Positions 1-6,217 of a stretch of DNA of 34,500 nucleotides are shown piece after piece. The stretch spans positions 1-34,500 of the IMG/VR virus record IMGVR_UViG_3300018424_000003, one strand, 5' to 3'. The translations under genes were made by a program, and so were the position numbers. This DNA comes from a virus. Within the stretch, counting starts at the first letter, position 1, and the number at the start of each line of letters is the position of its first letter. The notes below the pieces were generated by a model, which saw only the letters and a list, made by a program, of their open reading frames with translations, did not search any database and was not told the origin of the DNA.

Positions 1-28
1 CGCGAACGAAAGTTCGCTTGCGAAATAA
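1..28 (+). CDS. C-terminal end of the replication-type protein (duplicate of 34378-34405)
   Basis: These bases are the second copy of the last codons (ending L-A-K-stop) of the gene starting at 33845. On the circle they are one gene, with its stop here. The DNA folds on paper into GCGAAC-GAAA-GTTCGC (2-17), a six-base-pair stem with a GNRA-type loop inside the coding end. No T-run follows, so I do not call it a terminator. Confidence 0.75.
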
Positions 29-123
29 AAGACGTTGAAAATAATTGTTAATAACCCCCCTAGTTATCAACAAGTTATTAACAGGTTTTTAACATACCTT
101 CTATCTTAGAAGCTCTAAGGCTA
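1..123. repeat. Terminal direct repeat, left copy (circle overlap)
   Basis: Bases 1-123 are identical to 34378-34500. The repeat contains the last codons and stop of the gene that starts at 33845, then the start of the iteron-like region. A repeat that cuts through a gene is what a circular or circularly permuted genome gives when assembled as a linear contig; unit length would be about 34,377 bp. As the window stops inside the right copy, the true overlap could be longer. A short packaged terminal repeat is the alternative. Confidence 0.93.
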
Positions 124-189
124 ATAAGGTAAAAATAGGTGAGTTATTAACAATTTGATGAGGTTTCCTTATATTATATTATATTATAT
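46..189. other. Candidate replication origin: iteron-like repeats plus AT-rich pentamer run
   Basis: Three head-to-tail 11-bp units lie at 62-72 (AGTTATCAACA), 73-83 (AGTTATTAACA) and 84-94 (GGTTTTTAACA). Another AGTTATTAACA is at 142-152 and an inverted copy at 46-55. The core TTATCAACA (64-72) is one base from the DnaA box TTATCCACA. Four tandem TTATA pentamers follow at 169-188 and look like a DNA-unwinding element. A small inverted repeat (CTTAGA-AGC-TCTAAG, 105-119) lies between. Repeats plus an AT-rich stretch between two replication-type genes (33845 and 1192) is the usual plan of a theta origin; the function is inferred. Confidence 0.6.
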
Positions 190-307
190 CTTTGAAAGGG
201 GTGTGGGGAAAACTTTAAATTTTTTATCAATGAAAAAAACGAACTTTGGGACTTTCGCAATTTTCTTTTTGATTGTGATTTTTTTATTAACTCTTTGAGA
301 AAAAACC

Positions 308-448
308 ATGGAACTAAAAACCTTTTTCATCATCGTCGTTTGTGTGATTGTTTTTTTGGCAATCGTGTTTATGATTTTTAACACGATCGATCAAGAAAAA
401 AATCTCACAAAGGACTTGCGCAATAATAACAAAAACTTTTGGGATTAA
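308..448 (+). CDS. Small single-span membrane protein, 46 aa
   Basis: An ATG opens a 46-codon frame ending in TAA. Residues 5-26 are almost all hydrophobic (Phe, Ile, Val, Leu), a clear membrane segment, followed by a charged, Asn-rich tail ending F-W-D. It is followed after two bases by another tiny membrane frame (451-552) and then by 557-787, which looks like a short early operon. No family recognised; small membrane peptides are common near phage early promoters, but I assign no function. Confidence 0.5.
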   Translation: MELKTFFIIVVCVIVFLAIVFMIFNTIDQEKNLTKDLRNNNKNFWD

Positions 449-450
449 CT

Positions 451-552
451 ATGAGCTACGAACAATTCTTCAACAAGATTATTTTCAGATTGGTAATTTT
501 TGTTTTTTTGACCCACAGCGCCTTCTTTACATTTTTATGTATATGGGGTTAG
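451..552 (+). CDS. Tiny membrane peptide, 33 aa
   Basis: A 33-codon frame begins M-S-Y-E-Q-F-F and becomes hydrophobic from about residue 10 (I-I-F-R-L-V-I-F-V-F-L), ending W-G. It starts two bases after the upstream frame stops and ends four bases before the ATG at 557, so the spacing is typical of an operon. It is short, with no homology I can name, and could be a chance frame. Confidence 0.35.
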   Translation: MSYEQFFNKIIFRLVIFVFLTHSAFFTFLCIWG

Positions 553-556
553 AAAA

Positions 557-787
557 ATGATTTACCCTACCTTAGGATTAAAATTAGGTGGGTTTATTAA
601 CGAATTAAAATATAAAAACTTTCTTAAATTGCAGATTAGAAAAAATCAAAAATACAGAGACAAAGAAACGAAAATTATTTACACCTTAACAGAAATAAAA
701 AATGACAATGCAATTTTGGTTTGTGAAAATCGTTTGCAGGAAATTGGTGTGGAAAGTTTTTGGAAAGTTTTTGAAGTTTTAAAATGA
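557..787 (+). CDS. Hypothetical early protein, 76 aa
   Basis: A basic 76-residue protein (start M-I-Y-P-T-L-G-L), rich in Lys and Asn. The second half (Y-R-D-K-E-T-K-I-I-Y-T-L, then N-A-I-L-V-C) alternates hydrophobic and polar residues and looks like a small beta-rich fold. It is the third frame of the cluster starting at 308. I do not recognise the family. About 100 AT-rich bases follow before the next gene. Confidence 0.6.
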   Translation: MIYPTLGLKLGGFINELKYKNFLKLQIRKNQKYRDKETKIIYTLTEIKNDNAILVCENRLQEIGVESFWKVFEVLK

Positions 788-890
788 AACAGTTTTGAAA
801 AAAAAGAAAATTGTTGTTGCAAGTTAGTTTTAAAAAGTGTTTATTTGTAATATGTGTAATTAACTTTTTAACCCTTTAAAAAATCTGGAA

Positions 891-1166
891 ATGAACTCCC
901 CCTCCCGCCTACGGCCAGAAGTGCTGAATGTCATAGAAAACAACCTAATAGACGTTAAATTAAAAACAAGAAAAAAGCTTACTAGAGGCAAGATAAAAGG
1001 CTGTATATTAAGCAATAAAGAGATTATGGACAAAATGGATGTTGCTCCGAATTCTGTGAATTATTTAAGTGAATTAATAAGCGGATTGTGTAAAGAAGGT
1101 TTAGTGAAATCTAGAATGGAATTTTTAGAGGACCATGGGTATAGAAGATTAATAATTGTTTTATAA
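891..1166 (+). CDS. Small helix-turn-helix-like protein, 91 aa
   Basis: The protein is basic at its N-terminus (residues 1-36). It then has S-N-K-E-I-M-D-K-M-D-V-A-P-N-S-V-N-Y-L, which reads like the first helices of a winged helix, followed by a second helix (L-I-S-G-L-C-K-E-G-L-V) and a short strand pair ending R-R-L-I-I-V-L. That is the pattern of a winged-helix DNA-binding domain, so a regulator or replication accessory role is possible. It lies 25 bases before the larger replication-type gene. No operator can be linked to it from sequence alone. Confidence 0.6.
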   Translation: MNSPSRLRPEVLNVIENNLIDVKLKTRKKLTRGKIKGCILSNKEIMDKMDVAPNSVNYLSELISGLCKEGLVKSRMEFLEDHGYRRLIIVL

Positions 1167-1191
1167 AAACTAAAGTAGGACTTAGTTAATT

Positions 1192-2070
1192 ATGACAGTA
1201 ATTTATAACAGAATACAAAATAACTTTACTCAAGTTACCAACAATGTATTGCTGGATGCCAGACTATCTGGAAAAGCTTTTAAGCTTTATAGCTATATGG
1301 TTTTTAGAATAGGAACATCCCCCAATTGGCAGTTCAACGAAAAAGAAATATTAAAGCATTTCTCAGAGGGAAGAGATGCATTAAGAAATGCTTTTAAGGA
1401 GTTGATTGATGCCGGATGGTTAAAGAGAAGACAGATGAGAAATAAGAATGGTACATTAGGACAAAAAGAATATGAGATATTCTCAGAGCCTGCAGAGACT
1501 GATTTAGAACCGTCGCCTGAAAATCCGTCGACGGATAAGCCGTCAGCGGATAAACCGTCGACGGATAAGCCGTCATATAATAATATATACAATACTAATA
1601 AAGAAAAAAATAATAAAGAAACTCTCTCTAAGAAAAAAACCAGAATTACAGAAAAAGAAGTTAGACAAACTGTTGATGAAATAATTGGAGAGGGAGATTT
1701 TGATAAAGATTTTGATATAAAAAATATAAAAGAGTTAACAAACTACATCAATGATCAAGATAAATTAAGAAATAGCCCTAGGAGCATAATAAGAAAATGG
1801 GTCAATAATCCAAACAACAGTGGAACTAAAACTCCACCAAAACCAACAGAATCAATAGAGCCTGTTGAACAAGAATCTGAAGAAATAAAAAACTTACGTA
1901 GTAAAATCAAATTTATTGTTGGAAATATTAAGCACGAAGATTGTCAATATTTTGCCAACTGCAAAATCGAAAAGAAAGGTAAAAAATTCACCCTACTCGT
2001 TAAAAACAAGAAAGCTCTGGAATATGAGGATGTTTTGAAGGGGTTGGGGGTTGTTATTAAGGTTGAGTAG
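1192..2070 (+). CDS. Replication-initiation-type protein with N-terminal helix-turn-helix, 292 aa
   Basis: Residues about 15-90 carry a winged-helix pattern typical of phage and plasmid replication proteins (D-A-R-L-S-G-K-A-F-K-L-Y-S-Y-M-V, then F-S-E-G-R-D-A-L-R-N-A-F-K-E-L, then A-G-W-L-K). A Pro/Ser/Asp/Lys-rich linker of repeats (residues 107-128) follows, then a charged C-terminal half. Proteins with this helix-turn-helix, low-complexity linker and variable C-terminus are commonly annotated as phage replication proteins. The gene lies about 1 kb from the candidate origin. There is no helicase or polymerase motif, so it would rely on host enzymes. A transcriptional regulator is the alternative. 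Confidence 0.65.
   Translation: MTVIYNRIQNNFTQVTNNVLLDARLSGKAFKLYSYMVFRIGTSPNWQFNEKEILKHFSEGRDALRNAFKELIDAGWLKRRQMRNKNGTLGQKEYEIFSEPAETDLEPSPENPSTDKPSADKPSTDKPSYNNIYNTNKEKNNKETLSKKKTRITEKEVRQTVDEIIGEGDFDKDFDIKNIKELTNYINDQDKLRNSPRSIIRKWVNNPNNSGTKTPPKPTESIEPVEQESEEIKNLRSKIKFIVGNIKHEDCQYFANCKIEKKGKKFTLLVKNKKALEYEDVLKGLGVVIKVE
1510..1575 (+). repeat. In-frame tandem repeat encoding a P-S-x-D-K linker
   Basis: The segment encodes P-S-P-E-N, then P-S-T-D-K, P-S-A-D-K, P-S-T-D-K and P-S. In DNA the units are about 14-15 bases and contain two copies of the palindrome CCGTCGACGG (1528-1537 and 1556-1565). It forms the flexible linker of the replication-type protein. Being short, in frame and ungapped, it is not a CRISPR array. 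Confidence 0.75.
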
Positions 2071-2074
2071 AATG

Positions 2075-2094
2075 TGGTGAAAAAAACTTCACCA
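2075..2094 (+). other. Short inverted repeat after the replication-type gene
   Basis: TGGTGAA and TTCACCA pair perfectly around a six-base loop, four bases after the stop at 2070. No T-run follows, so it may stabilise the 3' end of the mRNA rather than terminate it. Apart from this hairpin I see no gene in 2071-2170. Confidence 0.4.
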
Positions 2095-2170
2095 GGGTGA
2101 TGGAACGAAAAAAGAAAGGGGTACGGATGAAGAATTTAAGAAAAATATGGATAGAAAATGAAAAATTATA

Positions 2171-2199
2171 TTGACTTAGATAATAAAAATAATTATTTT
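2171..2199 (+). promoter_or_regulatory. Candidate promoter of the partition operon
   Basis: TTGACT at 2171-2176 and TATTTT at 2194-2199 are separated by 17 bases. The -10 match is modest, but the -35 is good. The -10 lies in the first unit of the tandem repeats described next, which would let the repeat-binding protein repress the promoter. Confidence 0.5.
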
Positions 2200-2225
2200 A
2201 CTATTTTACTATTATCATATTTTAA
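2194..2225. repeat. Four tandem 8-bp repeats: candidate partition operator/centromere
   Basis: The units are TATTTTAC (2194-2201), TATTTTAC (2202-2209), TATTATCA (2210-2217) and TATTTTAA (2218-2225). They end 17 bases before a gene for a ribbon-helix-helix protein. RHH partition proteins (ParG, omega, ParR) are known to bind arrays of short direct repeats upstream of their own genes. Role as parS/operator is inferred from this arrangement. Confidence 0.55.
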
Positions 2226-2242
2226 TGTTAAACTAAGTTATT

Positions 2243-2419
2243 ATGACAAAGAAAGACACTAAGCAACTTAATGTCGAACTACCTGTTGATTTAATTGAGA
2301 AGATCGAAGCCTTTTATGTTAGGCACAAAAGGAAGAAATTCAGATCTCAAAAGGAAGCTGTCGCTATGCTGATAGAGGTTGGTATAGAGATATGTAATGA
2401 AAAATTAAAAGATAATTAA
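2243..2419 (+). CDS. Ribbon-helix-helix DNA-binding protein, 58 aa (ParG/CopG-type)
   Basis: The short protein has the RHH order: a strand (K-Q-L-N-V-E-L-P), helix 1 (V-D-L-I-E-K-I-E-A-F-Y), a basic turn (H-K-R-K-K-F-R-S), then helix 2 (Q-K-E-A-V-A-M-L-I-E-V-G-I-E). It ends one base before the parA start, so the two form one operon, and it lies just downstream of four tandem 8-bp repeats. RHH proteins next to ParA ATPases are the centromere-binding and autorepressor partners of type Ib-like partition systems. Here the RHH gene precedes parA, the reverse of ParFG. Confidence 0.78.
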   Translation: MTKKDTKQLNVELPVDLIEKIEAFYVRHKRKKFRSQKEAVAMLIEVGIEICNEKLKDN

Positions 2420-2420
2420 C

Positions 2421-3095
2421 ATGGAAAATTATGTTTTAGCAATTGTAGGTAATAAGGGGGGCATTGGTAAAACAACCTTGGCTTATAATTTTCTTTATTG
2501 GCTAACCCAGCAAGATATTTCTGCTATATTGATAGATTGTGATAATGATCAATATAGTTCCGCTGATTTTGCTCTTGAGCGAAAAGAGGCTGGAATTAAG
2601 CCAGAGCTTGTTGTCAAAAATATGCCAACAAAAGATTTGAGAAAAAACATTGTAAAGCTTGGTAAAAAATACGAGGTTATTATAATAGAGTTTGGTAAAG
2701 CGAATGAAGATATAGAAGAAGTAGACAGAAATTCAGCACTTGAATTGGCAATAAAATTGGCTGATAAGGTCGTGATGCCAATTCAACCCTCCCCTGTTGA
2801 TGTTAAAACTATAGAAAAGGTAGAAGCAAAGCTTCCTTTAAAGGCAAGAGATGTTGAGACTGTTTTGGTTCCTAACCGAATTAAAAGTAAGGATCAACTA
2901 AATGCGCTTCTACGTATTCAGCCCGATTTAGAGTATTTTGAATTTTCGAAGTCTTTTATAAAAGATAGAGTGTGCTATCAAGATTCGCTTGGCGATGAAG
3001 GTAGGTCAGTGCTTGAGATAAAGGCAAAATCAAAATCTGAAAAAGAGGCAAAAAAAGAATTTAGACAACTTTGTAAGGAGATATTTTATGGCTAG
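2421..3095 (+). CDS. parA: ParA-family partition ATPase, 224 aa
   Basis: The deviant Walker A motif G-N-K-G-G-I-G-K-T-T is at residues 10-19, with signature Lys12 and nucleotide-binding Lys17. The Walker A' motif (L-I-D-C-D) is near residues 37-41 and a Walker B-like strand (V-I-I-I-E-F-G) ends with Glu90 where Asp is usual. Length fits the small ParA group lacking an N-terminal DNA-binding domain. With the RHH protein directly upstream, the role is segregation of the circular prophage by ATP-driven movement over the nucleoid. No other segregation gene is visible. The odd point is Glu in the Walker B position. Confidence 0.9.
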   Translation: MENYVLAIVGNKGGIGKTTLAYNFLYWLTQQDISAILIDCDNDQYSSADFALERKEAGIKPELVVKNMPTKDLRKNIVKLGKKYEVIIIEFGKANEDIEEVDRNSALELAIKLADKVVMPIQPSPVDVKTIEKVEAKLPLKARDVETVLVPNRIKSKDQLNALLRIQPDLEYFEFSKSFIKDRVCYQDSLGDEGRSVLEIKAKSKSEKEAKKEFRQLCKEIFYG

Positions 3096-3474
3096 AAGGA
3101 CTTTAAAAACAAAATCAAAGGTACTACCCTTGAAAAAGAGGATTGGCAAAAGTGTTGAGGATAGAATGCCTAAAGAGGATAGTCAAGAGACCGTTGTTAG
3201 GCATGAGCAAACAGGAACTATTGCTGATAAACCGGTTGATAAGAAAATAGACGAAATTATTTCATCTAGAGCTGATGCAATGAATAAGTTTGACCTTATG
3301 CCAAAGACTGTTGGTATAAAGGCCCTACTCCAGCCCAAAGAGGACAATCATTTGGAAATAGCTGCCAGAATTAACAGAATGAATAAACAGGAGCAGGCTA
3401 CTCAATACATAGTAGAGGGTTTAAAGCGTGATAAAAAGCATATCGAGGCATATTTAAATAATTTGTTAAAATAA
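3088..3474 (+). CDS. Basic protein of the partition operon, 128 aa
   Basis: The start overlaps the end of parA by eight bases and has a good ribosome-binding site (AAGGAG about eight bases upstream). The N-terminus is very basic (R-R-T-L-K-T-K-S-K), followed by a polar low-complexity stretch and a helical C-terminus (E-I-A-A-R-I-N-R-M-N-K-Q-E-Q-A). A C-terminal helical domain with a basic tail would suit a DNA-binding partition adaptor, and translational coupling to parA supports a joint role. No ParB/KorB motif is visible and I cannot name a family. Confidence 0.65.
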   Translation: MARRTLKTKSKVLPLKKRIGKSVEDRMPKEDSQETVVRHEQTGTIADKPVDKKIDEIISSRADAMNKFDLMPKTVGIKALLQPKEDNHLEIAARINRMNKQEQATQYIVEGLKRDKKHIEAYLNNLLK

Positions 3475-3477
3475 GTG

Positions 3478-3508
3478 TTGACAATAAAGTATATTTTCCT
3501 AGGATAAT
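3478..3508 (+). promoter_or_regulatory. Candidate promoter of the early recombination operon
   Basis: A perfect TTGACA is at 3478-3483 and GATAAT at 3503-3508, with a long spacer of 19. It precedes the gene at 3581 after an AT-rich leader and fits the start of a new operon after the partition genes. An AACCGGAGTAAAA leader with a weak Shine-Dalgarno leads into the ATG. Confidence 0.5.
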
Positions 3509-3580
3509 ATTAATATAGTTTCCTTATATAATAAGTAAGTACTATATAACTAGATTATCTAACTAACAACCGGAGTAAAA

Positions 3581-3985
3581 ATGTACAACATTCAATTAGA
3601 ACCTAACTCCCCTACTCAAGAAGTAGTTATATCAAACGATAACAACCTACCCTCTTTAGTAGATAACCAACTCCTCTACCAAGAATTCACCTCTATCTTT
3701 GATGAATTAGTTGAAGAGTTTCTAGAAGAACAATGTATGCCCGTATATGAGACCAAACGTTACGGTGTAATGTATGTACCACATTATTCTGGATATAGTG
3801 AGTTAGATAAGGTTCGTAGTGAGTATAATGCTTTGCACAGAATTAAAGACGAATTTGAGGCCCTCGCTTATGACTATATTGGTAACTGTGATCTGGCTGA
3901 ACTTTGTTATGACAATGAAGAGTTGCGTGAAGATATATTGGTTTTCTTGGCTAATAAATATCAACTCAACTATCAAACAAAATGA
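3581..3985 (+). CDS. Hypothetical acidic early protein, 134 aa
   Basis: Strongly acidic (many Glu/Asp, for example F-D-E-L-V-E-E-F-L-E-E) with a Tyr-rich middle (R-Y-G-V-M-Y-V-P-H-Y-S-G-Y). The stop overlaps the ATG of the next gene (ATGA, 3982-3985), so the two are translationally coupled. It is the first gene behind a strong -35. Small acidic early proteins of phages often act on host enzymes, but nothing here shows a target. No family recognised. Confidence 0.65.
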   Translation: MYNIQLEPNSPTQEVVISNDNNLPSLVDNQLLYQEFTSIFDELVEEFLEEQCMPVYETKRYGVMYVPHYSGYSELDKVRSEYNALHRIKDEFEALAYDYIGNCDLAELCYDNEELREDILVFLANKYQLNYQTK

Positions 3986-4167
3986 ACACAATTAGTACAC
4001 AAGATTTTGAGAATAAACTAGGTAAGGTCGATTTCTCATATGATTATTTAGAAGATTATTGTCAATGGAAGGACGCTCATGATTTCTTTTGGGAGGTTAA
4101 AAAATTGGCAGATTCTAATCCTGATTTCAAAGAACTTTTTGAAAAGAGGAATATTTTTAGTAACTAA
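3982..4167 (+). CDS. Hypothetical protein, 61 aa
   Basis: The protein is acidic and aromatic (Y-D-Y-L-E-D-Y-C-Q-W, then H-D-F-F-W-E-V-K-K-L-A). It overlaps the upstream stop by four bases and ends 12 bases before the recT frame, so it belongs to the early operon. No recognised domain. Confidence 0.55.
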   Translation: MNTISTQDFENKLGKVDFSYDYLEDYCQWKDAHDFFWEVKKLADSNPDFKELFEKRNIFSN

Positions 4168-4179
4168 AAAAGCACACAA

Positions 4180-4353
4180 ATGACTAAAGAAACAGAAAAA
4201 ACACAAATATCTATCAATGGTTTTGCAGGAAGTAAAGCGTTAACTCCTGCAACAATAGAGGATGCTTATAGAATAGCTTAGGCTTTTGCAAGAACTGACT
4301 TTGTTCCAAAAGAATATAAAGGACAACCAGATAACGCATTCGCTGCTATTAAC
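4180..4353 (+). pseudogene. 5' part of recT, interrupted by an in-frame amber codon
   Basis: ATG at 4180 opens a frame (M-T-K-E-T-E-K) that meets TAG at 4279-4281 (codon 34) and continues in the same frame into the RecT-like frame ending at 4845. Without the TAG the protein would be 221 codons. Sequence after the stop, A-F-A-R-T-D-F-V-P-K-E-Y-K-G, fits the RecT N-terminal pattern (small residue, then S/T-D-x-V-P-K), so the reading frame is real on both sides. CAG (Gln) to TAG is a single change. A sequencing variant, true inactivation or readthrough are all possible. Confidence 0.7.
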
Positions 4354-4845
4354 TTGGGAATGGAAGTAGGGCTTCCTCCTATGAGAGCGCTTCAATCAAT
4401 TGCAACCATTAATGGTAAACCTGCAATTTATGGAGATGCTCAATTAGCATTAACAAGAAAGTCGGGCTTATTAGAGGTGTTTGAAGAATCTTACGAAGGC
4501 GAAGAGGGTTCAGACGGCTTTACTGCAATTTGTACGGTTAAAAGAAGGGGTGACGCGGAGGCTACGGTAGAGAAATTTAGCGTAGCTGATGCAAAGAAGG
4601 CCAAATTGTGGGGCAAGGTTGGGCCATGGGTAACTCACCCAAAAAGAATGCTTAGATATAAAGCAAGAGCTTTTGCATTAAGAGATAAGTTTGCTGATGT
4701 TTTATTAGGCCTTTGTCATTCTGTGGAGGAAATGCAAGGTGAAGAAATGATAAACGTTACGCCAACCTCAAAAACCGCACCTTTTGCACAATTAGATGCA
4801 ATTGATGCAAATTTACAAACAACACAAAATAAGGAAACTAATTAA
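4354..4845 (+). CDS. recT: RecT-family single-strand annealing protein, C-terminal part (163 aa)
   Basis: The frame contains the RecT core: G-M-E-V-G-L-P-P-M-R-A-L-Q-S-I near the start, N-G-K-P-A-I-Y-G-D-A, then A-K-L-W-G-K-V-G-P-W and P-K-R-M-L-R-Y-K-A-R-A-F-A-L-R-D. RecT proteins coat and anneal single strands made by the partner exonuclease, which here is the next gene (one-base overlap). The first ATG after the amber codon at 4279 is 4354; starting here would lose about 58 N-terminal residues including part of the conserved fold, so activity from this start is doubtful. See the upstream fragment. Confidence 0.82.
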   Translation: MGMEVGLPPMRALQSIATINGKPAIYGDAQLALTRKSGLLEVFEESYEGEEGSDGFTAICTVKRRGDAEATVEKFSVADAKKAKLWGKVGPWVTHPKRMLRYKARAFALRDKFADVLLGLCHSVEEMQGEEMINVTPTSKTAPFAQLDAIDANLQTTQNKETN

Positions 4846-5930
4846 TGATAAAACAGCACACGCAAGAATGGTTAGACGCCAAATTAAATACAATCGGAGG
4901 ATCGGAAATCTGGTCCCTAGTTTGGCACTACAAAAAAGAAGAGCTAAGAAAGATAGAGGAGCAACATAATATTAACATACTATCAGAAAAGCCCTTCAAA
5001 TCTCCTATGGAGCTCTTTATTAAGATAAAGCATAATTTACAGGATGATAGTTTTAGTTCTGTTAATAGAGAGTTTGGCCTTGCTATGGAGCCTTATATTA
5101 CATCTAGACTAAATACTATTGAGTTAAGAGACTGCGTTTCAGCTGTTCAATCAGAAGATTTTATTCAAAACAAGGAAATACATTCTCTTGCTAGCTGCTC
5201 TCCTGATGGATATGTTAATTTTGTGAGCCCTATGGAATATTTGATAGATGATAAGGGTCTTAAAGTGTCCAGTGATTGGGGTGTTGGTGTATTGGAGCTT
5301 AAAACAACAAGATATTTTGACTCCCTAACAGCAGAACAGGGGGCGCGCTATCAATATATTTTTCAGATACAATATCAAATGATGGTTCTTGGTCTTAAGT
5401 GGGGTATATTGGCTACAATAAATCCTAAACAGGCTGACTTAGATAATGAGTTCCAAAAAGGTAAGTCTGTACAAGCGATGGAAGTTTTATTGATCGATTA
5501 TCTAAATGAGATTTATGATTGTAACTACTATGTTTACTCTGCAATTCCTGCAATACAAAGAATGATCAAAGAATCTTTAGTTGCATTTCAAGAAGATTTA
5601 GATAATGATAACTACGCCTCATTAATATATGGAGAAGATCCTATGTTAATAAAGAAGGACAGAAAGGCTCTCTCATTAGCGTTTCCTGACAGATATGGTA
5701 CTTTGCAATTAGATCTAAATAAAGAAGAAGATAAAGCTATAAATGATTTAATAAATCAAAGAATGTATGCAAATATAGAAGAAAATAAAATCAAAGCAGA
5801 AAAAGATCATATTTATAATCAACTACTAGAACAAACTAGAAAATATAATCGAGTTATTGGCTCTGATTATGAGTTTAGCTATGTCTCTACAAAAAAATGC
5901 TCTTATTTAAAATTTAAGGAAATCAAATAA
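4845..5930 (+). CDS. YqaJ-type (lambda exonuclease-like) recombination nuclease, 361 aa
   Basis: Motifs of the YqaJ viral recombinase family in order: I-G-G-S-E at 17-21, G-L-A-M-E-P at 78-83, S-P-D-G at 119-122 with catalytic Asp121, G-V-L-E-L-K-T with Glu151 and Lys153, and Q-I-Q-Y-Q-M at 174-179. That is a full PD-(D/E)XK set. The enzyme would resect double-stranded ends so that RecT can anneal the strand. The start overlaps the recT stop by one base, giving the classic exo/annealase pair. The C-terminal third (Lys/Glu-rich, coiled-coil-like) is longer than in minimal members. Confidence 0.88.
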   Translation: MIKQHTQEWLDAKLNTIGGSEIWSLVWHYKKEELRKIEEQHNINILSEKPFKSPMELFIKIKHNLQDDSFSSVNREFGLAMEPYITSRLNTIELRDCVSAVQSEDFIQNKEIHSLASCSPDGYVNFVSPMEYLIDDKGLKVSSDWGVGVLELKTTRYFDSLTAEQGARYQYIFQIQYQMMVLGLKWGILATINPKQADLDNEFQKGKSVQAMEVLLIDYLNEIYDCNYYVYSAIPAIQRMIKESLVAFQEDLDNDNYASLIYGEDPMLIKKDRKALSLAFPDRYGTLQLDLNKEEDKAINDLINQRMYANIEENKIKAEKDHIYNQLLEQTRKYNRVIGSDYEFSYVSTKKCSYLKFKEIK

Positions 5931-6217
5931 TGACAATTAATAAAATAATATTGTCAGTGGAGTTTTACTCAAACAATGCTTCTAGTGGGGATTGCTCAAG
6001 AAACGAGGCAAGTGGCAAAAACTTTGTCATTGTTTGTGCTGGTAAAGATAGCCAAGCGAAAGGGGTTGATGGTACGTTGATAGCTTTAACTCATTATGTC
6101 GATAACTTACCAGAAAAGATTGTAACTGGTAAAATAGGAACAGATGGGTTAAAAGTTGATACTTGGTATTCTTTAGATAATAATGGTAAATTTATTGAGG
6201 TAAATTATGACGATTAA
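5930..6217 (+). CDS. Hypothetical protein between exonuclease and SSB, 95 aa
   Basis: Begins M-T-I-N-K-I-I-L-S-V, very like the SSB start (M-T-I-N-R-V-I-L-V-G), and its strands (F-V-I-V-C-A, then L-I-A-L-T-H-Y, then W-Y-S-L-D-N-N-G-K-F) could be a small OB-type barrel. It overlaps the upstream gene by one base and ssb by eleven, so translation is tightly coupled. An SSB-related or recombination accessory protein is possible, but I recognise no family with confidence. Confidence 0.6.
   Translation: MTINKIILSVEFYSNNASSGDCSRNEASGKNFVIVCAGKDSQAKGVDGTLIALTHYVDNLPEKIVTGKIGTDGLKVDTWYSLDNNGKFIEVNYDD

Noticed and set aside
1-123. Terminal repeat as a physical packaged direct repeat (T7-like ends)
   Set aside because: It cuts a gene, is short, and the rest of the genome looks headful-type; circular overlap explains it better. 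It cannot be fully excluded.
184-384. 66-aa minus-strand frame near the origin
   Set aside because: It is composed of Lys/Thr/Phe-rich AT-biased codons and runs through the membrane-peptide gene at 308; no signals.
1510-1575. CRISPR-like repeat array
   Set aside because: Units are about 15 bases without spacers and stay in frame as a protein linker.
4279-4281. Amber codon as evidence for a TAG-recoded genetic code
   Set aside because: Many genes here end in TAG at sensible places (552, 2070, 11951, 20077, 21878, 23407, 29498, 31317) with close downstream starts, and the only tRNA has anticodon UUG, not CUA.
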